Shown here in pieces: positions 23,237 to 32,440 of a stretch of DNA of 64,000 nt; positions within the stretch are counted from its first letter, which is position 1; each line of letters begins with the position of its first letter. The translations under genes were made by a program, and so were the position numbers. The stretch spans positions 124,001 through 188,000 of the forward strand of contig NZ_JBNCMT010000001.1 of NCBI RefSeq assembly GCF_049846925.1. The letters are read 5' to 3'. This DNA is from Brevibacillus_H sp049846925. GTDB lineage: Bacteria > Bacillota > Bacilli > Brevibacillales > Brevibacillaceae. The notes under the pieces are model-generated. The model was given only the letters and a program-made list of their open reading frames with translations. It did no database searches and had not been told where the DNA came from.

Positions 23237-24398
23237 TTCATTTGGTTTTTCCTTGCCCACCCGGATTGCTTTTGGCGACGGGATTCTGGAGCAAACAGCA
23301 AATTTAATTCAAGAGACATGCAGCGGCAAGCGAGTTTTTGTTGTGACCGATGCGGGAATCATGCGGGCTGACATCGCTCAGCCTGTCATCACTTCGCTTG
23401 AACAAAACGGGTATGTGGTAGAGGTTTTTGATCGGGTCGCACCCAATCCCAAAGACGTTGATTGTGAGGCTGGCGGAGAGCAGATTCGGTCGTTCCAGGC
23501 CGATATTGTCCTTGCCATTGGCGGTGGTTCTGTCATTGATTCCGCAAAGGCAATTGCTCTTTTACATACTCATGAAGGCCGTCTGAAACAGTATGAGGGT
23601 CGAAACAAGGTGCTGCACGATGTGACTCCGCTTATCGCTGTTCCAACTACAGCCGGAACGGGCGCTGAAGTGACGAGATCATCTGTTATAACCGATACGG
23701 AGCGTTCTTTCAAAATGACGGTAAAGGATATTCGTTTAGCTCCCCGTCTGGCGATTGTTGATCCACTTACGACAGTCAAACTGCCTCAGGCGATAACTGC
23801 TTCTACCGGAATGGATGCGTTCGTCCATGCGATTGAAGCATATACCTGCAAACTGGCTAATCCCATTTCTGATGCGTTGGCTTTGTCAGCGATGCAGAGA
23901 ATCTGGACCCATTTGCCGATTGTTGTAAAGGAAGGAGACAATCTCGTCGCTCGTCGGGAAATGATGATCGGCTCTGTGATGGCTGGCATCGCCTTTTCTC
24001 ATGCGGATGTGGCAAGCGTTCACTGTATGGCAGAAGCGTTAGGTGGATTGTATGATACACCACACGGCATTGCTAATTCGATCTTTTTACCCGTTGTTAC
24101 TTCATTTAATGCGGAAGCAGATATCGGCAAGCATGCAAATGTGGCACGTATTTGTGGTGTAGCCAAAGCAACACACTATGACAAGGAAGCTACTCGCATG
24201 CTCGTGCACGCTTTGCATGAAATGGCAGAGGAAATCGGTATTCCGCAATTCAGTAGTCTGGATTATGTGAAACTAGAGGACTTTGCTGCTCTCGCTGAAG
24301 CCTCATTCATCAACGGATCGACACCGAGCAATTGTCGGGAGATTACGGCGGAAGATTACTTGCGATTGTTTGAAGAGGCGTATGCTGGAGTAAAATAA
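23229..24398 (+). CDS. Iron-containing alcohol dehydrogenase
   Basis: This group III (Fe-dependent) alcohol dehydrogenase has 389 residues. NAD-binding motif GGGSVIDSAKAIA is near residue 98, PTTAGTGAEVT near 140, and the metal-binding signature STGMDAFVHAIEAYT near 195 continues to DTPHGIANSIFLPVV near 275, which supplies the histidine ligands. I chose ATG 23229 with GGAG nine bases upstream. It overlaps the preceding PLP gene by eight bases, suggesting the two act on one substrate route, perhaps reduction of an aldehyde or ketone produced by the PLP enzyme; that is inference. A terminator follows. Confidence 0.9.
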   Translation: MLNSFGFSLPTRIAFGDGILEQTANLIQETCSGKRVFVVTDAGIMRADIAQPVITSLEQNGYVVEVFDRVAPNPKDVDCEAGGEQIRSFQADIVLAIGGGSVIDSAKAIALLHTHEGRLKQYEGRNKVLHDVTPLIAVPTTAGTGAEVTRSSVITDTERSFKMTVKDIRLAPRLAIVDPLTTVKLPQAITASTGMDAFVHAIEAYTCKLANPISDALALSAMQRIWTHLPIVVKEGDNLVARREMMIGSVMAGIAFSHADVASVHCMAEALGGLYDTPHGIANSIFLPVVTSFNAEADIGKHANVARICGVAKATHYDKEATRMLVHALHEMAEEIGIPQFSSLDYVKLEDFAALAEASFINGSTPSNCREITAEDYLRLFEEAYAGVK

Positions 24399-24424
24399 AT
24401 TAAGTTTATCCCAAAAAGAATAGT

Positions 24425-24455
24425 AGGGTGAGCCGCTCGTTGATGGACTCACCCT
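24425..24455 (+). terminator. Terminator of the alcohol dehydrogenase operon
   Basis: AGGGTGAG (24425-24432) pairs with CTCACCCT (24448-24455), followed by GTTTGTCTTG. Confidence 0.72.
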
Positions 24456-24666
24456 GTTTGTCTTGCTACAAGTTTTTATACTTGTTATATACTTCTCTTC
24501 ACAGTAGATGATATTTTTCTTTATCACGGCCACTGAAAAAATTGTCCTCCATGGCGTCGAGCTGATCCATGCGTTACTTTCCCTGAAAACTGTTTACGTT
24601 CCAGTCGCCAACCGCAAATCTCCCCACTCTTTTGGTGAATGAGAAAATCCAAACTTACAGTAAAAA

Positions 24667-24693
24667 AGTGAACCTCGTCAATCAAGGTCCACT
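24667..24693 (-). terminator. Terminator of hfq
   Basis: AGTGAACCT (24667-24675) pairs with AGGTCCACT (24685-24693) with one wobble; on the minus strand a TTTTTTA tract follows. Confidence 0.8.
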
Positions 24694-24720
24694 CTTCTCG
24701 CTCGCAAATTACATATGTAA

Positions 24721-24957
24721 CTATTGATTATTTTCTTGTGGCATCAACGATACAGGGCGTTGAGGTGTGAAGGTAGAGATCGCATGTTTGTATACGAGCT
24801 GTTGTTTGCCTTCACTATCGATAACAATGGTGAAGTTATCAAAAGCTTTAATATAGCCTCTTAGTTGAAAGCCATTCACCAAATAGATGGTGACTGCAAT
24901 GTTTTCTTTCCGTAGATGGTTCAGGAACGTATCTTGGATGTTGATGGATTGCTTCAT
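24721..24957 (-). CDS. hfq: RNA chaperone Hfq
   Basis: Hfq forms a hexameric Sm-like ring that binds U-rich small RNAs and mRNAs. This copy has 78 residues. The Sm1 region is VTIYLVNGFQLRGYIKAFDN (about 22-41), and the Sm2 signature has VYKHAISTF (about 55-63), including the conserved Tyr-Lys-His. The tail is short, as in other Gram-positive Hfqs. It follows miaA by 31 bases on the same strand, the standard miaA-hfq order, and ends at its own terminator. Confidence 0.96.
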   Translation of the reverse strand: MKQSINIQDTFLNHLRKENIAVTIYLVNGFQLRGYIKAFDNFTIVIDSEGKQQLVYKHAISTFTPQRPVSLMPQENNQ

Positions 24958-24988
24958 TCGAAAATACCCCCTAAAAGGACTTGTAAAT

Positions 24989-25945
24989 TTATATATTCGG
25001 CATTTGGCGAAACTTTCCTGCCAATGATTGGCGAATTGTTTCCTTTACCCTTTCGTGCTCGCCTGGATTGGTTAAATCAAACCACTGCACTTCCGGGATA
25101 CGATTAAACCACGAGAGCTGCCGTTTGGCAAAATGGCGCGTTCTCTTTTTGATTTCATTGACTGCCTGTTCCAGCGAACTTTCACCATAGAGGTATGGAA
25201 TCAACTCTTTGTAACCCAGTCCTTGCATGGAGGTAAGGGATGGATTGTAGCCCGCGTCCAATAATGAACGCACTTCTTCCACCAGTCCCGCTTCTATCAT
25301 CAGATCAACACGCTGGTTTATCCGTTGATAGATTTTTTCCCGCTCCATCGTAAGGCCAATCATCACAATGTCATAAGGCGAAAACTCTGCACGATGCTGG
25401 AAATCAGCCATGGTACGACCCGTTAACTGATAAATCTCAATCGCCCGAATCACCCGCTTCACATCATTGGGATGAAGTCGATCCGCTGTGATGGGATCGA
25501 TGTCACGGAGTCGTTGATGAAGAACCTCTACACCTTCTGTATCTGCCATACGCTGTAATTGGTCTCTGAGTTCTAGATCATGATCTGCTTCCGAAAACTG
25601 ATAGCTGTGTGTCACTGATTGTATGTATAGTCCGGTCCCTCCAACGATAAATGGAAGGCGATTTTTGGAATTGATGTCCGTGATCAGATTTTTCGCCATC
25701 TCTTGAAAAATAGCTACTGAATAATCCTCTTTCGGATCAATAATATCAATAAGATGGTGTGGTACAAGCGCACGCTCTTCCGGTGTCGCTTTGGCTGTAC
25801 CAATATCCATATGCCGGTATACTTGCATGGAGTCCCCCGAGATGATTTCACCGGAAAACTCTTGCGCCAGTTCTAAACTTAACGCAGTCTTGCCAACTGC
25901 GGTAGGCCCCACAATGACAACCAGCTTTTCTTTCTGTTCCGCCAA
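24989..25945 (-). CDS. miaA: tRNA dimethylallyltransferase
   Basis: MiaA adds a dimethylallyl group to A37 of tRNAs that read UNN codons; MiaB (35073-36605 here) then methylthiolates it. The protein has 318 residues. The P-loop is GPTAVGKTALSLELA (about 13), followed by SGDSMQVYRHMDIGTAK (about 38) and the conserved FIVGGTGLYIQS (about 98). The start is TTG at 25945 with AGGAGG seven bases upstream. It is preceded by a methyltransferase gene 11 bases away and followed by hfq. Confidence 0.96.
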   Translation of the reverse strand: MAEQKEKLVVIVGPTAVGKTALSLELAQEFSGEIISGDSMQVYRHMDIGTAKATPEERALVPHHLIDIIDPKEDYSVAIFQEMAKNLITDINSKNRLPFIVGGTGLYIQSVTHSYQFSEADHDLELRDQLQRMADTEGVEVLHQRLRDIDPITADRLHPNDVKRVIRAIEIYQLTGRTMADFQHRAEFSPYDIVMIGLTMEREKIYQRINQRVDLMIEAGLVEEVRSLLDAGYNPSLTSMQGLGYKELIPYLYGESSLEQAVNEIKKRTRHFAKRQLSWFNRIPEVQWFDLTNPGEHERVKETIRQSLAGKFRQMPNI

Positions 25946-25956
25946 GTCACTCCCTC

Positions 25957-26727
25957 CTAAACGTCTCTATAACTATATACGACGTGATGCTCCCGATTGC
26001 GAAATGGCAAAAAACCATATCTTTCATATAGTTTACCAGTTTTTCCTTCTTTTAGCACTACACGTCGCCTCGCAACACGGAGCGCTTCATCAATCGCTGC
26101 CTGTTGCAAAGGAGTATGGTTCGCAAATTCTCTCATGCCGGAAATTCCCGAAGATTCCTCGATTGCTAATTCAAACATGGGATCAAAGTATACCACGTCG
26201 AAGCTTTTATCCGGTTGTTCCTTCAGATACGACATGTGATCGCAGGCTACAATCTCCACTCTGCGCATTGCTTCTGTTAATGAAGGTGTCCCCTGCCATT
26301 TGGACAACCCGTCTGCTACAAGCAATGCGATCATTCGTTCGGATTCAAGTCCTACCACTCGTCCTGAAGCTCCGACTGCATGTGAAAAGACAATGGAATC
26401 TGAGCCTAGCCCAACCGTCGCATCAAGAACCGTATCGCCTGTCTGAATTTGGCAGGCAGAGAGCATAGTATCAGTATCGCCGCGCTCCAGTCGCTTTATA
26501 CGAAACGCAGCCGTGTTCGGATGAAAAAAGAAAGATAGTTTCCCTTCTTGCTCCATCCTGGCTCCCTTGGCCGATACAACAAGAATTGCATCCACTTGAT
26601 ACTTGCGTCTCAGGTTGGCTAGTGATTCATCCCTGCGTTTGATGAGCGGAAGACCAAACTGCTTGGCTAATTGCTCGGCATGTTCACAGGTCAACTGATT
26701 CGGTTCCAGCCCTGTCGTAATGATCAA
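25957..26727 (-). CDS. Class I SAM-dependent methyltransferase (RsmJ-like)
   Basis: This 256-residue protein has a SAM-binding motif VLDATVGLGSDSIVF near residue 96 and a catalytic DPMFE motif near 178, the pattern of the RsmJ/UPF0341 group, which methylates guanine in 16S rRNA in proteobacteria. The Bacillales member's target is not established. It starts with TTG (26727) on a weak ribosome site and is tightly linked to miaA, so a role in RNA modification fits. The first 60 residues form a separate lobe (ANLRRKYQVDAILVVSAKG). Confidence 0.75.
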   Translation of the reverse strand: MIITTGLEPNQLTCEHAEQLAKQFGLPLIKRRDESLANLRRKYQVDAILVVSAKGARMEQEGKLSFFFHPNTAAFRIKRLERGDTDTMLSACQIQTGDTVLDATVGLGSDSIVFSHAVGASGRVVGLESERMIALLVADGLSKWQGTPSLTEAMRRVEIVACDHMSYLKEQPDKSFDVVYFDPMFELAIEESSGISGMREFANHTPLQQAAIDEALRVARRRVVLKEGKTGKLYERYGFLPFRNREHHVVYSYRDV

Positions 26728-26934
26728 CTTCTATCACTCTTTTCCTTGCTTAGACACAGTAAACAGATAGGCAGATGTAAACGAGTACATTTTATCTTAT
26801 ACAAGAATTGATATTAATTCAATCCTTGTATTAGCTGGCCTATCCTGCTTGTGGTATTGATTTTATTGACTATGTGCGTACCCCATTGGGAAAAACTAAA
26901 CTGAATCTACCATAACAGAATGGTGGTGAAGATG

Positions 26935-27780
26935 ATGAGTAATTATTTTTGGTATTTGATTTTAGTTGTACTTAGTTTGATTCTTACGTTCTATACACTT
27001 TATCGAATAAAAGATAGTAGAATTCTTATTCTATATCTTTTGCTGGGAGGTATGATTGAACCTCTTGAATACATTGTAATGATATTATTGCCTGGATATC
27101 AGTACTTACCACAAATAAATCCTGATGAGTGGGTTGACAACTTATTAGGTGCATTTGTCTCCGATTTCTTTATTGTTCCTTCCGTAGCTTTAGTAATTGC
27201 TGTATTCCGTTTACGGCTCGTTTGGTCTGTCATCTTTGCCATTGGATTTATGGGAATCGAATGGCTATTTCTTTCGTTGGGCATATATAAACATTTCTGG
27301 TGGCAAACCATTTACACAGGCATTGGAATCTTTATCTATTTTTGCATAGGAAAAAAAATATGGGCATACACGCAGAACATAGAACGAAAAAATTTCATTA
27401 TTATCATCTATTTCTTTTTGTTATATTTGATGCTCAATGGTCGAAGTACATTTTTCCTTGTACATCTTTTGCACATCGTTAAATTTCATATCGGCTGGTT
27501 CAATAACCCTACCCGAGATCATATGGCATTTGCAGGACTATTTAACGAAATGACTGCTTTGCTACTTACGATAAGTTTTATGCTAAAACGTTACTATCGA
27601 TGGGTAGGCATTTTCTTGCTTGTATTGTTAGATTGTGTGCTATACAAATGGAATATCCTGCAAACTGCATCTATTTGGTACCTGATCGTGGTTATCCTTG
27701 GACAATTTGGCATCATTTTCTTTACATATTGGATGGTACAATTTTTACAAAAAAAATCACGGCTAGCCTCTGACAAATGA
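26935..27780 (+). CDS. Polytopic membrane protein, unknown function
   Basis: This 281-residue protein has about eight to nine membrane helices, rich in Phe, Tyr and Trp. Helices begin near residues 2, 30, 75, 100, 125, 155, 205, 225 and 250. No transport or enzyme motif is recognised, although the Glu-containing GGMIEPLEYIVMILL and WFNNPTRDHMAFAGLFNE could be functional. The architecture recalls uncharacterised Firmicute membrane proteins seen near sporulation genes. I chose ATG 26935 with GGTGGTG six bases upstream; ATG 26920 in the same frame is possible. It is convergent with mutL and shares its terminator. Confidence 0.6.
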   Translation: MSNYFWYLILVVLSLILTFYTLYRIKDSRILILYLLLGGMIEPLEYIVMILLPGYQYLPQINPDEWVDNLLGAFVSDFFIVPSVALVIAVFRLRLVWSVIFAIGFMGIEWLFLSLGIYKHFWWQTIYTGIGIFIYFCIGKKIWAYTQNIERKNFIIIIYFFLLYLMLNGRSTFFLVHLLHIVKFHIGWFNNPTRDHMAFAGLFNEMTALLLTISFMLKRYYRWVGIFLLVLLDCVLYKWNILQTASIWYLIVVILGQFGIIFFTYWMVQFLQKKSRLASDK

Positions 27781-27824
27781 AAAGAACAAGAAATCCTGCT
27801 TATTCGAGGATCTCTTGTTCTTTT
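27780..27824. terminator. Bidirectional terminator between membrane protein and mutL
   Basis: An 18-base arm (27780-27797, containing AAAAGAACAAGA) pairs with 27807-27824 with one mismatch. It has A and T runs on both sides and sits between two convergent genes. Confidence 0.88.
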
Positions 27825-27826
27825 TT

Positions 27827-29770
27827 CTACATCACCCGTTTGAACATCTTCTCCAAATCATACGTGGTGAAGTGGATGACAATCGGTCGACCGTGCGGGC
27901 AGGTGAACGGACTTGAGGTTGTACGAAGTCTTTCCAGCAAAGCTTCCATCTCACTAGTTGTCAGAAAGCGGTTTGCTTTGATCGAGGCTTTACACGACAT
28001 CATGATCGCTGCCTTTTCACGGATAGGACGAATATCTGCCGATTCTTTATCCGATATACCAATGACGTACTGGACGATTTCATCAATGATCTCCAACTCA
28101 GCCCCATCAGGGAACCATTGTGGATGGGAACGAACCATGAAGGAGCGGTTGCCGAACCATTCCATATCCAGACCAAGTGATTGGAGGATAGGCAGTCTTC
28201 TCTTCAGCTTTTCTTCTTCTGCAACCGTACACTCGATGGTATGCGGAAACAGAAGCATTTGGCTTACTGCGGTTTCTTCCAGCAGCTTTTGCATGAATAA
28301 CTCGTAAAATATCCGCTCTTGCGCTGCATGCTGGTCTACCAGATACATCCCTTCGTCATTCTGGGCCACGATATAGGTTCCATGCACCTGTCCGACTGGA
28401 TACAGGGGCGGAATGGGAGACTCTGGTGTGGCAGGTTCGGCAGGTTCGGCAGGTTTCACTTGTAAAACTGCCGTTTCGTATGTCTGTTGTTCTATTTGCA
28501 CAGGTTGAGGTGCGAATGGTTCTTGCTGATAAGATCCCCGACTCGATTCCTGTTCATATGGTTTTGATACTTGTTCCCGCACAGCCATCGCAGGAGAGAT
28601 CACACGTGAACTGGTTTGTGAAACCACAGGTGAACTCGATTGTGAAACCACTGAAGAATTCTGAGTTGAAGATACAGCAGGAGCCACAGTTGAAGCAGAT
28701 GTTAAATCAAACTGAGGCTGCACTGGTTGCTGTGTAATCACTCTTGCTTTTTTCTCTACTTCCATCGGCTTGACAATTCGCAGGCCATCTCGCAGTGTTT
28801 GTTGAACAGATCGCTCGATTTGCTGACAAAGCTCCTGTTCTTTACTGAATCTCACTTCCAGCTTCGATGGATGCACGTTTACATCTACAAGACTTGGGTC
28901 CATCGCAATATCCAAAACAGCAATCGGGTAACGTCCGATCGGCAACAACGTGTGGTAACCACGCATGATGGAAGCTGTCAAAGCATTGCTCCGAACATAT
29001 CTGGAATTAATCAAGGTCGAAATATACGACCGATTAGACCTTGTCACATCTGTCTTGGATAAAAATCCACTCCAGCGAAAATCGAGCGACTCCCCTTCAA
29101 TCGGAATCAACAGCTTGGCAATCTGGACACCATAGATGGCAGCCATGACATGCAACAACTTACCATCACCAGAGGTTTGCAAGAGATTTTTGCCATTGTG
29201 ACTGAGCGAAAAAGAAATGGTAGGATGCGTCATCGCAAGGCGACTCATATAATCGGAGATGTGTCCTACTTCTGTCGCAATCGATTTCATATATTTCAAG
29301 CGGGCAGGTGTATTGTAAAAGAGATCCTTGACGTCGATTTGTGTCCCTTGAACCCGGGCCACATCCTCCACCTTTTTTACTTGCCCCCCTTCCACACTGA
29401 CCTTGGTGCCTATTTCCCCACTCGACAAACTACTGAACAGTTCCATCCGGGAGACAGAAGCGATACTCGGCAGAGCCTCTCCCCGAAAGCCAAGTGTCCT
29501 GATTTGAAACAAATCACGAGCCGTTCTGATTTTGCTGGTGGCATGACGCTCAAAAGCGATCAGGCAATCTTCTCGCTCCATGCCATGCCCGTTATCGATC
29601 ACCTGGATGGTTTGCAGTCCGCCTTCCTCAATCAGGACTTCAATTTTGGTAGAACCAGCATCGATCGAGTTCTCTACCAACTCTTTGATGACAGAAGCAG
29701 GTCGTTCAACCACTTCACCTGCCGCAATCATGTTACTTAACTGCTCGTCCAACAATTGAATTTTGCCCAT
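27827..29770 (-). CDS. mutL: DNA mismatch repair protein MutL
   Basis: MutL couples mismatch recognition by MutS to strand incision. This copy has 647 residues. The GHKL ATPase part has VVERPASVIKELVENSIDAG (about 24), DNGHGM (about 58) and GFRGEALPSIASVS (about 94). The middle, about 345-440, is low-complexity Ser/Gln/Pro/Val linker. The C-terminal domain has the endonuclease motif DQHAAQERIFYE (about 470), so this is the nicking type of MutL as expected without MutH. I chose ATG 29770 with AGGAGG seven bases upstream; an in-frame reading from 29797 adds nine codons. It follows mutS by 27 bases. Confidence 0.95.
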   Translation of the reverse strand: MGKIQLLDEQLSNMIAAGEVVERPASVIKELVENSIDAGSTKIEVLIEEGGLQTIQVIDNGHGMEREDCLIAFERHATSKIRTARDLFQIRTLGFRGEALPSIASVSRMELFSSLSSGEIGTKVSVEGGQVKKVEDVARVQGTQIDVKDLFYNTPARLKYMKSIATEVGHISDYMSRLAMTHPTISFSLSHNGKNLLQTSGDGKLLHVMAAIYGVQIAKLLIPIEGESLDFRWSGFLSKTDVTRSNRSYISTLINSRYVRSNALTASIMRGYHTLLPIGRYPIAVLDIAMDPSLVDVNVHPSKLEVRFSKEQELCQQIERSVQQTLRDGLRIVKPMEVEKKARVITQQPVQPQFDLTSASTVAPAVSSTQNSSVVSQSSSPVVSQTSSRVISPAMAVREQVSKPYEQESSRGSYQQEPFAPQPVQIEQQTYETAVLQVKPAEPAEPATPESPIPPLYPVGQVHGTYIVAQNDEGMYLVDQHAAQERIFYELFMQKLLEETAVSQMLLFPHTIECTVAEEEKLKRRLPILQSLGLDMEWFGNRSFMVRSHPQWFPDGAELEIIDEIVQYVIGISDKESADIRPIREKAAIMMSCKASIKANRFLTTSEMEALLERLRTTSSPFTCPHGRPIVIHFTTYDLEKMFKRVM

Positions 29771-29797
29771 CGATCTCCCTCCTTCCCGCTCATCCAT

Positions 29798-32389
29798 CTA
29801 TTTTTCGTCGAGCTTTCGTTTCCACTCAGACAAGGTAATCAGCGCTTGCAGCGGCGTCATATCGTTCAGGTTGACAGAACGCAGTTCGGTAAGGACTACA
29901 TGCTCTTGTGGAGCGGCTGATTGAGCTTGTACCCTTGTTTCCTCAACAAGTGAGACAGACGCAGCCGGTTCGCGGAATAATGTCTCAAATGAAAGTTGCT
30001 CGATGTCCTGGCGGCTTTTCGATGCTTCCAATCCAGACAGAATCGTGCGTGCTCGTTCAATAACAGGAGTCGGCATTTCCGCCAGCTCCGCCACATGTAT
30101 CCCATAGCTTCGATCGGCTCTGCCTGCCTCAATCTTATGCAGGAAAAGCAGTTTGCCATTTCGCTCTTCACAACGGGCATTCACATTAACTACTCGAGGG
30201 AGAGCTTCTTCCAATTGCGTCAACTCATGATAATGGGTGGAAAACAGCGTCTTGGCACCAATTACATCATGGATGTACTCGATGACCGCCTGAGCCAAAG
30301 CCATTCCGTCATAGGTGGATGTACCACGCCCAATTTCATCCAGTAAGATGAGACTTCTCGAAGTCGCTTTGACGAGTGCCTGTTTGGTCTCTAGCATTTC
30401 AACCATAAAGGTACTGTGTCCTCCCACCAGATCATCAGCAGCTCCTATGCGTGTGAATATTTGATCGATCAAGGAAAGCTTCGCAGACTTGGCTGGTACA
30501 AAACAGCCGATCTGTGCCATGACGGCAATTAAGGCAATCTGGCGCATATAGGTACTTTTTCCGGCCATGTTAGGGCCAGTAATCAACAAAATTTGTCTGT
30601 TGTGCGGGTCAAGATGTACGTCGTTCGAAACGTATTTTTCATTCTCCAGTACCGCCTCTACCACAGCGTGACGTCCCGCTTCTACAATAAACTCGCCCTG
30701 ATCGGAAAGGCTCGGTCGGACAAATCCATGCTCCTCACTTACGGTTGCAAATGATTGAAGTACGTCAATGGCAGACACACGCTCAGCCAATGTTTGGATA
30801 CGAGGAATGTGCTCAGCAATTCGACTGCGAATCTCGGTGAAAAGCTGATATTCCAGCTCTACCATTTTCTCTTCTGCTTCCAGAATTAGTGCTTCTTTTT
30901 CCTTTAATTCCGGTGTAATGTAACGTTCAGCATTGGCAAGGGTTTGTTTCCGCTCAAAGCGCTCCGTTGGGACCAATCCGATATTGGCACGGGATACCTC
31001 AATGTAATAGCCAAATACCTTGTTAAAGCCAACTTTTAGTGAGCGGATGCCCGTACTTTCCCGTTCTGTCTGCTCCAACTGCGCTATCCAGCTCTTGCCT
31101 TCCCTGCTTGCCGTAATCAGCTTGTCCAGGTAATCATTGTAGCCACCCCGAATGATCCCGCCTTCCCGAACCGAAATTGGTGGATCGTCAACAAGCGATT
31201 GTTTCAGGATCTGGCTAATATCCTCACAACTATCCATATCGTCTGCAATTTTCTGCAAAATCGGAGAACCGCAAGATTGAAGCAACTGCTTCAGCTCCGG
31301 GATCGCTTCCAAAGAGTATCGGAGCTGAACGAGGTCACGAGCATTTGCATTCCCGTAAGCGACTCGCCCTGCTAGCCTTTCCAGGTCATAGATTTCATCC
31401 AGATACTTTCGGATATCCGAACGAAGCAGCAAATCATCTTTCAGGAATTCAACTGCCTGGAGCCGTTCTTCAATTTCTGAGTGATTCAGAAGTGGACGCT
31501 CAATCCAGCGGCGAAGCATCCGTCCGCCCATCGCTGTCTCCGTGCGATCCAGGAGCCAGAGCAAAGAACCTTTTTTGCTTTTGTCACGAATCGTTTCAGT
31601 AAGCTCCAGATTCCGTCTCGAATACGTATCCATTTGCAGAAATTCTCTTGCTTCATACCGTTTGAGCACTCGCAGATGGGCAAGGCCTCGCTTCTGGGTT
31701 GCCCCCATATAATGCAAGAGCGAACTAACAGCGAAGCGCATGGCATCATCCAATGGGGCAGCTTGTGTACCGTACTGCTGTTCCACGAGATTAAGGTCTA
31801 CCTGCTCCATCGGTATATTTGTCACGGTTATCTGCGGTTTGTACCGTTCTTGCACAGACCCGCACAACACCAATTCACGTGGTCTGTATTGCAATGCTTC
31901 CTCATATGCATGTGTACCAGATGTGTGAAACGAAGTGACATACATTTCTCCTGTGCTCATGTCACAAGCACTGACCGCTTCTTTTCCGTTCCATTCGGCG
32001 ATCGCCACAAGGTAGTTGTTCTCTTTGTCACTCAGCCAGGTTCCTTCCATCATGGTACCCGGCGTGACAATGCGAGTGACTTCTCGGCGTACAACCCCTT
32101 TGGCCTCCTTGGGGTTCTCTACTTGCTCGCACACAGCTACTTTGTGCCCTTTGCGCAGCAGTTCAGCGATGTATGATTCGGCAGCATGATGAGGAACGCC
32201 ACACATTGGGATGCGCTCCTCGGTTCCGCCTTCACGTCCAGTTAACGTAATTTCCAATTCACGTGATGCAAGAATCGCATCTTCAAAAAACATTTCATAA
32301 AAATCACCCAAGCGAAAAAACAAAAACGTATCTGGGTAATCCTTTTTGATCGCCAGATACTGTTGAATCATCGGAGTATATTGTGTCAT
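29798..32389 (-). CDS. mutS: DNA mismatch repair protein MutS
   Basis: MutS recognises mismatches and small loops. At 863 residues it is full-length. The mismatch-wedge FFRLGDFYEMFFEDA lies near residue 24 (Phe-x-Glu reads FYEMF). Other landmarks are the connector and lever regions, Walker A LITGPNMAGKSTYMRQIA near 607, Walker B SLILLDEIGRGTSTYDG near 684, and STHYHELTQLEE near 720. Upstream lies an amidoligase-like gene 51 bases away, downstream mutL. GGTGAA lies eight bases before the ATG. Confidence 0.97.
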   Translation of the reverse strand: MTQYTPMIQQYLAIKKDYPDTFLFFRLGDFYEMFFEDAILASRELEITLTGREGGTEERIPMCGVPHHAAESYIAELLRKGHKVAVCEQVENPKEAKGVVRREVTRIVTPGTMMEGTWLSDKENNYLVAIAEWNGKEAVSACDMSTGEMYVTSFHTSGTHAYEEALQYRPRELVLCGSVQERYKPQITVTNIPMEQVDLNLVEQQYGTQAAPLDDAMRFAVSSLLHYMGATQKRGLAHLRVLKRYEAREFLQMDTYSRRNLELTETIRDKSKKGSLLWLLDRTETAMGGRMLRRWIERPLLNHSEIEERLQAVEFLKDDLLLRSDIRKYLDEIYDLERLAGRVAYGNANARDLVQLRYSLEAIPELKQLLQSCGSPILQKIADDMDSCEDISQILKQSLVDDPPISVREGGIIRGGYNDYLDKLITASREGKSWIAQLEQTERESTGIRSLKVGFNKVFGYYIEVSRANIGLVPTERFERKQTLANAERYITPELKEKEALILEAEEKMVELEYQLFTEIRSRIAEHIPRIQTLAERVSAIDVLQSFATVSEEHGFVRPSLSDQGEFIVEAGRHAVVEAVLENEKYVSNDVHLDPHNRQILLITGPNMAGKSTYMRQIALIAVMAQIGCFVPAKSAKLSLIDQIFTRIGAADDLVGGHSTFMVEMLETKQALVKATSRSLILLDEIGRGTSTYDGMALAQAVIEYIHDVIGAKTLFSTHYHELTQLEEALPRVVNVNARCEERNGKLLFLHKIEAGRADRSYGIHVAELAEMPTPVIERARTILSGLEASKSRQDIEQLSFETLFREPAASVSLVEETRVQAQSAAPQEHVVLTELRSVNLNDMTPLQALITLSEWKRKLDEK

Positions 32390-32440
32390 CTCAATTATTC
32401 ACCTACTAAGGGTATTTCTCGCTCTTCATTATACCATGCA

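Larger units (their letters stand above)
24399..24720. other. Gap between alcohol dehydrogenase and hfq
   Basis: These 322 bases hold the two convergent terminators listed separately. Between them I find only a weak minus-strand ORF of 23 codons, starting MDQLDAMEDNFFSGRDKEKY with an AGGGAAAG site upstream, near 24514-24576. It could be a short peptide gene between hfq and its downstream neighbour, or chance. Confidence 0.3.

Noticed and set aside
24303..24533. Minus-strand ORF of 76 codons overlapping the end of the alcohol dehydrogenase gene
   Set aside because: It runs through the dehydrogenase terminator and overlaps conserved coding sequence; no ribosome site.
31481..32176. A 231-codon plus-strand ORF opposite mutS
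   Set aside because: Antisense shadow of a strongly conserved gene without a ribosome site or recognisable product.
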